From positions 1-18,262 of the forward strand of contig JAMQCK010000653.1 of the NCBI GenBank assembly GCA_024196135.1: a stretch of DNA of 18,262 nt. The letters run 5' to 3'. Of this stretch, positions 14,768-18,262 are shown piece by piece (position 1 is the first letter of the stretch; each line of letters begins with the position of its first letter). The notes under the pieces are model-generated. The model was not told where the DNA came from, ran no database searches, and was given only the letters and a program-made list of their open reading frames with translations. This DNA is from Pleurotus ostreatus/Saccharomyces cerevisiae fusant. Lineage: Eukaryota > Opisthokonta. A program made the position numbers and the translations under genes.

Positions 14768-16510
14768 ATGGCAGAGGCCCCCCACATCGCACACCATGAT
14801 CAGTCCAGCAATGGACACCAAAACGCTCGCTCCTCCATCGAGAAGGAAGAGCTAGAAGCGCTTCCTGGCACTCGCCGTCTATTCGATAGCGAGGGTCATG
14901 TCACTGTGGTCCTCAACTTCGCGGGCGACGCGTCGTCTCTCAAGAAGCACGGCGACGTCGTCCTCATCCCCCAGCCGACCGACTCGCCGAACGACCCCCT
15001 GCAGTGGTCGCTCGCGCGCAAGATATGGCACACGGCGCTCGTCTGTTTCGTCACCGCTCTAACGGCCGCCACGTCGAACAGCGCGGGCTCCGCCGCGGAC
15101 GGCTTCAACGAGGAGCTTGGCATCGACTACTCTTCGTTTAACACCGGCGCCGGCATCCTGTTCATCGGTATCGGCTACTGGGTGCTGTTCTCCTCGCCCG
15201 CCGTCCACCTGTACGGGCGCCGCATCCTCTACCTGGTCTCCATGATCCTCGGCCTCGTCGGCAGTATCTGGTTCGGCGTCGCCAAGAACGAGGCGGGGAC
15301 GATTTGGAGTCAGCTCTTCGTCGGCGCGTCCGAGTCCATCGCCGAGGCGGTCGTGCAGCTCAGCCTCATGGACCTGTGGTTCGAGCATCAAGCGGGCGCC
15401 GCCATCGGCGTGTACGTGCTCGCCACCAGCGTGGGCACGTACCTCGGCTCGCTGATTGCGAGTTACATTGCATATAGCTTCCTCGGCTTCCGCTGGGTCG
15501 GCTATATGGGCGCGGTCATCTGCGGCGGTACCCTGGTGCTGCTCTTCTTCGGGCTAGAGGAGACGCAGTTCGATCGGGCGGGGTACATGGCCAAGCACGG
15601 CCTCAACGTCAGCGAGCGCGTCGAGAAGGTGGTTGTCGACGCGGCGCTCGACGACGAGAAGAAGGGCGGCCAGTCGCCGACGCGCGACTTCGAGCGCTCA
15701 GGCTCAGGCTTCGCCGAGCCAGAGGCGCAAAAGTCGTACTGGCAGCGCATCCAGCTCATCTCGCCCGCGCACAACCTGCGCGGCACCGGCTTCAAGCAGT
15801 GGACGCGGCAGATCTGGCACACGCTCAAGGTGTTCACCTTCCCCGCGGTGTGGTACGCGGGCCTGCAGTGGGGCATGCAGAGCGCGATGCTCACCTTCTA
15901 CCTCACCGTCGAGCAGGACACGTGGTACGGCGCGCCCTGGTTCTACTCCGACGCGCAGGTCGGGAACATGAACATCCCCACGCTCATCGGCTCCGTCATC
16001 GGCTGCTGCATCGCCGGCTGGGGGAGCGACTACTTCACGCTCTGGGTCACGCGCCGCCGCGGGGGCGTCATGGAGGCCGAGTCGCGGCTGTGGCTCATGA
16101 TCCTGCCCACGATCATCTTCCCCGCGGGCATGTTCATCTTCGGCATCGGCTCCGGGCGCGGGTGGGACTGGCCCGCGCCGTACGTCGGGCTCGGGTTCAT
16201 CGGGTTCGGCTACGGCTGCGCGGGCGACCTGAGCATGGCGTACCTCGTCGACGCGTACCCGGACATGGTGCTCGAGGGCATGGTCGGCGTCGCGGTCATC
16301 AACAACTCGATCGGGTGCATCTTCAGTTTCGTCACGAGCCCGTGGATGGATGCGAGCGGGGTGGAGAACACGTTCATCGCGGCGGGGGTGCTGTCGTTCG
16401 CGGCGCTCGCGACGACGCTGCCGATGGCGGTGTGGGGCAAGGCCGCGAGGCGTGCGACAAAGAAGCGATACGACCGGTTCGTGGCCGAGCGCGATGGGCT
16501 GCAGAGCTAG
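14768..16510 (+). CDS. Major facilitator superfamily transporter (fungal DHA1/HOL1-like)
   Basis: An uninterrupted 580-codon ORF, the usual length for fungal 12-helix MFS carriers. A hydrophilic N-terminus (1-85) contains the family-typical DPLQWSLARKIWH (76-88). Six membrane segments follow at about 88-108, 125-147, 153-173, 178-200, 210-236 and 242-262. A central cytoplasmic loop (about 263-350) is followed by six more segments at about 352-380, 403-425, 440-461, 470-495, 503-525 and 533-556, and a basic tail. A motif-A-like YGRR is at 149-152 after segment 2, and its second-half counterpart GSDYFTLWVTRRR at 419-431. The family moves small molecules across the plasma membrane by proton exchange; substrates range from drugs to polyamines, and the substrate here cannot be read from sequence. 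Strong GC bias at third codon positions supports real coding. No intron is needed. A membrane role shared with the flanking family is possible but unproven. Confidence 0.93.
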   Translation: MAEAPHIAHHDQSSNGHQNARSSIEKEELEALPGTRRLFDSEGHVTVVLNFAGDASSLKKHGDVVLIPQPTDSPNDPLQWSLARKIWHTALVCFVTALTAATSNSAGSAADGFNEELGIDYSSFNTGAGILFIGIGYWVLFSSPAVHLYGRRILYLVSMILGLVGSIWFGVAKNEAGTIWSQLFVGASESIAEAVVQLSLMDLWFEHQAGAAIGVYVLATSVGTYLGSLIASYIAYSFLGFRWVGYMGAVICGGTLVLLFFGLEETQFDRAGYMAKHGLNVSERVEKVVVDAALDDEKKGGQSPTRDFERSGSGFAEPEAQKSYWQRIQLISPAHNLRGTGFKQWTRQIWHTLKVFTFPAVWYAGLQWGMQSAMLTFYLTVEQDTWYGAPWFYSDAQVGNMNIPTLIGSVIGCCIAGWGSDYFTLWVTRRRGGVMEAESRLWLMILPTIIFPAGMFIFGIGSGRGWDWPAPYVGLGFIGFGYGCAGDLSMAYLVDAYPDMVLEGMVGVAVINNSIGCIFSFVTSPWMDASGVENTFIAAGVLSFAALATTLPMAVWGKAARRATKKRYDRFVAERDGLQS

Positions 16511-16853
16511 GACGTGATGGACGGCGACCTTCAGACGTGGACATTGTATACGTGCGCTGCTGCATTCTTGGATCGGTGTAATCTGCTTCCCATAGATCTC
16601 ATTCACATTATTTATCATCGCTCGCTCGGTTACTTACTTTAGCAACTCGTTTCCTTGTTGTGCTCAACTTGTTCTCCGTGTTGTGTCTATAGTCTTGATA
16701 TCGTGGCGAGGGCTGATATGAAGGGTCAAAGAATCTTGCAACCGTGCGACTGATTTTGTGGATAGATGGTGCTGCTGTCATGCATAGCACTTGCGGGACG
16801 TGAGAGGTTTAGAAGGCATCGCTATTATGCTACACTACGTGAGTGATATGCTC
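16511..16853. other. Convergent intergenic region
   Basis: 343 bp between the stop of the MFS gene (plus) and the stop of the DPVTLGG-family gene (minus). It holds both 3' untranslated regions. I see no clear AATAAA signal on either strand. Confidence 0.6.
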
Positions 16854-17949
16854 CTACGCAACCTTCCCTGCCTTGCCAGGGAGGAGACACCAGTAATTTA
16901 AGAAAACCGATACTGCCTGGGCTCCCATCATGTCCGTTGACCTTGATTCCTCCACACCATCACAGCGTATGGCATGATATATCGCAATGGTCAAATTGCT
17001 CGCAAATATTTGCGTCCACTCCTGCTCGGACAGCTTCTTATCGTAGTATGCTTCGTACTGTAGTCGCGTCTCAGTGAGGCGCATTTCAGCTTGGCGAGAA
17101 CCCTTCACTCACAGTTTCGCTGCCGATTACTCCGCCAAGGGTGACAGGGTCCATAACACAATCCAAGTCGATGCGATATCTTTCTGGTGGCATCACCAGG
17201 GTCACGAAGTCCATGCTCAGTTGAAAACGGACGCTTTCGTCGTCGATCTTTCGGGTGGCAGTCGAAGGCTGGGAAGTAATGATGAGATGCCCGTGACTTA
17301 CAGACTCGCGGCGCAGCCAACTCACCCACTCGCTCTCTCCGCCGTTCTGCAGATACATCACCAAGCCAGTGAGGATGATGCGCCAGTACCGCTCGCCGTC
17401 GAGGTCAAAACACTCATCGGCGAACCCAAGGTTCCTCTGCATCTCGACGAAGGCTGAAGCGCCAAACATCGCGAGCATGGAGTCAAAGCAGAGTCGCGTC
17501 TGCTTGAACCAGGCTTTCACAACGGAGACGACGGAGGGGTCGGATAGGTCGATATCACGCGGCTCGCACTCCTCCATGTGGTCGTAGTACGCATTCCAGT
17601 AGACGTTGACCTCGCGCACGGCCGACTCTGCCCTCTCTTTGAGTTGCTTCTGGACTGCCTCCGGCATCGAACGGCTGTCGATTGTCCACTTGAAGTCGGA
17701 GAGCTCGTGCGAGAAAGCGACGATCTCGTGAAGGCGCGTGTCGGCGGCATTGAAGTTCTCCCACAACTCTCGGATGCGGGGCATGGCGGGCTCGAGCCAG
17801 ACGCGCGACCATTCGAGCAAGCGCGCGCTCCATTCTCCGTAGCGCTGCAGATCCGCTTGCGCCTCTCTGCTGAGAACGGGGGGGCTCGATGGGCTCTCCT
17901 GGTTGGGGAACATGTGAAATGACTCTCGGGTGAGGATGGAGGAAGCCAT
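16854..17949 (-). CDS. Unrecognised DPVTLGG-motif protein, three exons, 327 aa
   Basis: The gene reads from ATG 17949 on the minus strand, with exons 17326-17949 (208 codons), 17113-17268 (52) and 16854-17057 (67 plus stop). Intron 1 (17269-17325, 57 bp) starts GTGAGT and ends TTCCCAG; it has no stop and is a multiple of three, so I placed it by splice signals and by comparison with the paralogue at 13370-14388. Intron 2 (17058-17112, 55 bp) starts GTGAGT and ends CTACAG; it contains a stop and is required to reach exon 3. The protein is acidic, tryptophan-rich and probably mostly helical, with no signal peptide or membrane segment seen. Shared features with the paralogue are YWNAYY (about 120-125), WFKQTRLCFD, ERYWRIILTG and DPVTLGG (248-254). 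I do not recognise the family and give no function. Confidence 0.8.
17058..17112 (-). other. Intron 2 of the DPVTLGG-family gene (55 bp)
   Basis: ACT|GTGAGT donor and CTACAG|TAC acceptor, phase 0, with candidate branch sites CTGAA and CTCAC. Without splicing, the frame ends at a TGA inside the intron (17086). Confidence 0.85.
17269..17325 (-). other. Intron 1 of the DPVTLGG-family gene (57 bp)
   Basis: GTGAGT donor after TGG, CCCAG acceptor, phase 0, with a CTCAT branch-like motif about 14 bases before the acceptor. A GTAAGT 24 bases further in is an alternative donor but would leave only 33 bp to the same acceptor. Retention would add 19 residues without a stop. Confidence 0.65.
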
Positions 17950-18027
17950 GATGCGTGTGGTGGATAAGAGCGGGAGATGCTGCGTATGAAGCTGGGTTAT
18001 GGGGCAAAGTGAGTCTCCGCTCCCCCC

Positions 18028-18034
18028 TATATAT
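18028..18034 (-). promoter_or_regulatory. TATA box of the DPVTLGG-family gene
   Basis: Minus strand GCATATATAGGG lies about 80 bp upstream of the ATG at 17949, between C/G-rich runs. Position and sequence suit a fungal core promoter. Confidence 0.55.
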
Positions 18035-18181
18035 GCCTGTAGAGGGTCATAGCAACCGCGCGTGTTGACCGTCGCTATGGTATAAGTCCGAGATTATATG
18101 CAGCAACCTCGAGGCGCAATTCAGCGCACTCGATGAAGCTCATTGTCACTTCGTATCCGATATCCCCGGATAGGCGCCGTC

Positions 18182-18203
18182 ATTGTTCCAAAAGGGGAAC
18201 AAT
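18182..18203. repeat. Short inverted repeat, 8-bp arms
   Basis: ATTGTTCC (18182-18189) and GGAACAAT (18196-18203) are perfect complements with a 6-base loop. A further CATTGTTCG lies at about 18222. It lies about 240 bp upstream of the start at 17949 and could be a dimeric regulator site; nothing else supports that. Confidence 0.4.
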
Positions 18204-18262
18204 AGGCCGAAGCTTCCGAGGCATTGTTCGCTATTCGAGGTAAGCGTTCTGAGTCACGTAAA

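Noticed and set aside
15704..16618. 304-codon ORF antisense to the MFS gene
   Set aside because: It is a shadow of the strongly GC3-biased transporter gene, with His/Arg/Ala/Pro-rich content.

Overview
The window looks like nuclear DNA of a filamentous basidiomycete, probably an Agaricomycete. The reasons are short GT-AG introns (55 and 57 bp in the best rightmost gene), eukaryotic start contexts, a fungal-type major facilitator transporter and a FYVE-finger gene of a kind I associate with basidiomycetes. The species cannot be told from this sequence.

Left part (1 to about 2 kb): the first four exons of a FYVE zinc-finger gene lie on the minus strand and run off the left edge. They sit in strongly biased purine or pyrimidine sequence because the introns (303, 522, 576 and more than 264 bp) are filled with low-complexity and tandem repeats. 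Introns 1 to 3 all have lengths divisible by three, and introns 1 and 2 contain no in-frame stop.

Middle left (about 2 to 9.6 kb): no gene is recognisable. From about 3.0 to 5.9 kb, with one more array at 7.7 kb, the DNA is a mosaic of short tandem arrays. Each block has its own sequence, but almost all have units of 20 to 24 bp. The many long ORFs here are by-products of GC-rich repeats.

Middle right (9.6 to 12 kb): a host gene on the minus strand is split by a complete 1333-bp non-autonomous DNA transposon. The element has CACTG ends, 36-bp terminal inverted repeats and a 3-bp target duplication (GTT). Removing the element and one target copy joins the two host reading frames in phase into a 327-codon ORF. 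The superfamily is most likely CACTA/EnSpm.

Right part (13.3 to 18.2 kb): an intact single-exon MFS transporter gene on the plus strand is flanked by two members of an unrecognised protein family, both on the minus strand. The right copy has three exons and looks intact (327 aa). The left copy shares the DPVTLGG motif and intron positions but carries a frameshift and a damaged splice junction, so it is probably a pseudogene. The MFS gene and the intact family gene converge, with 343 bp between their stop codons.
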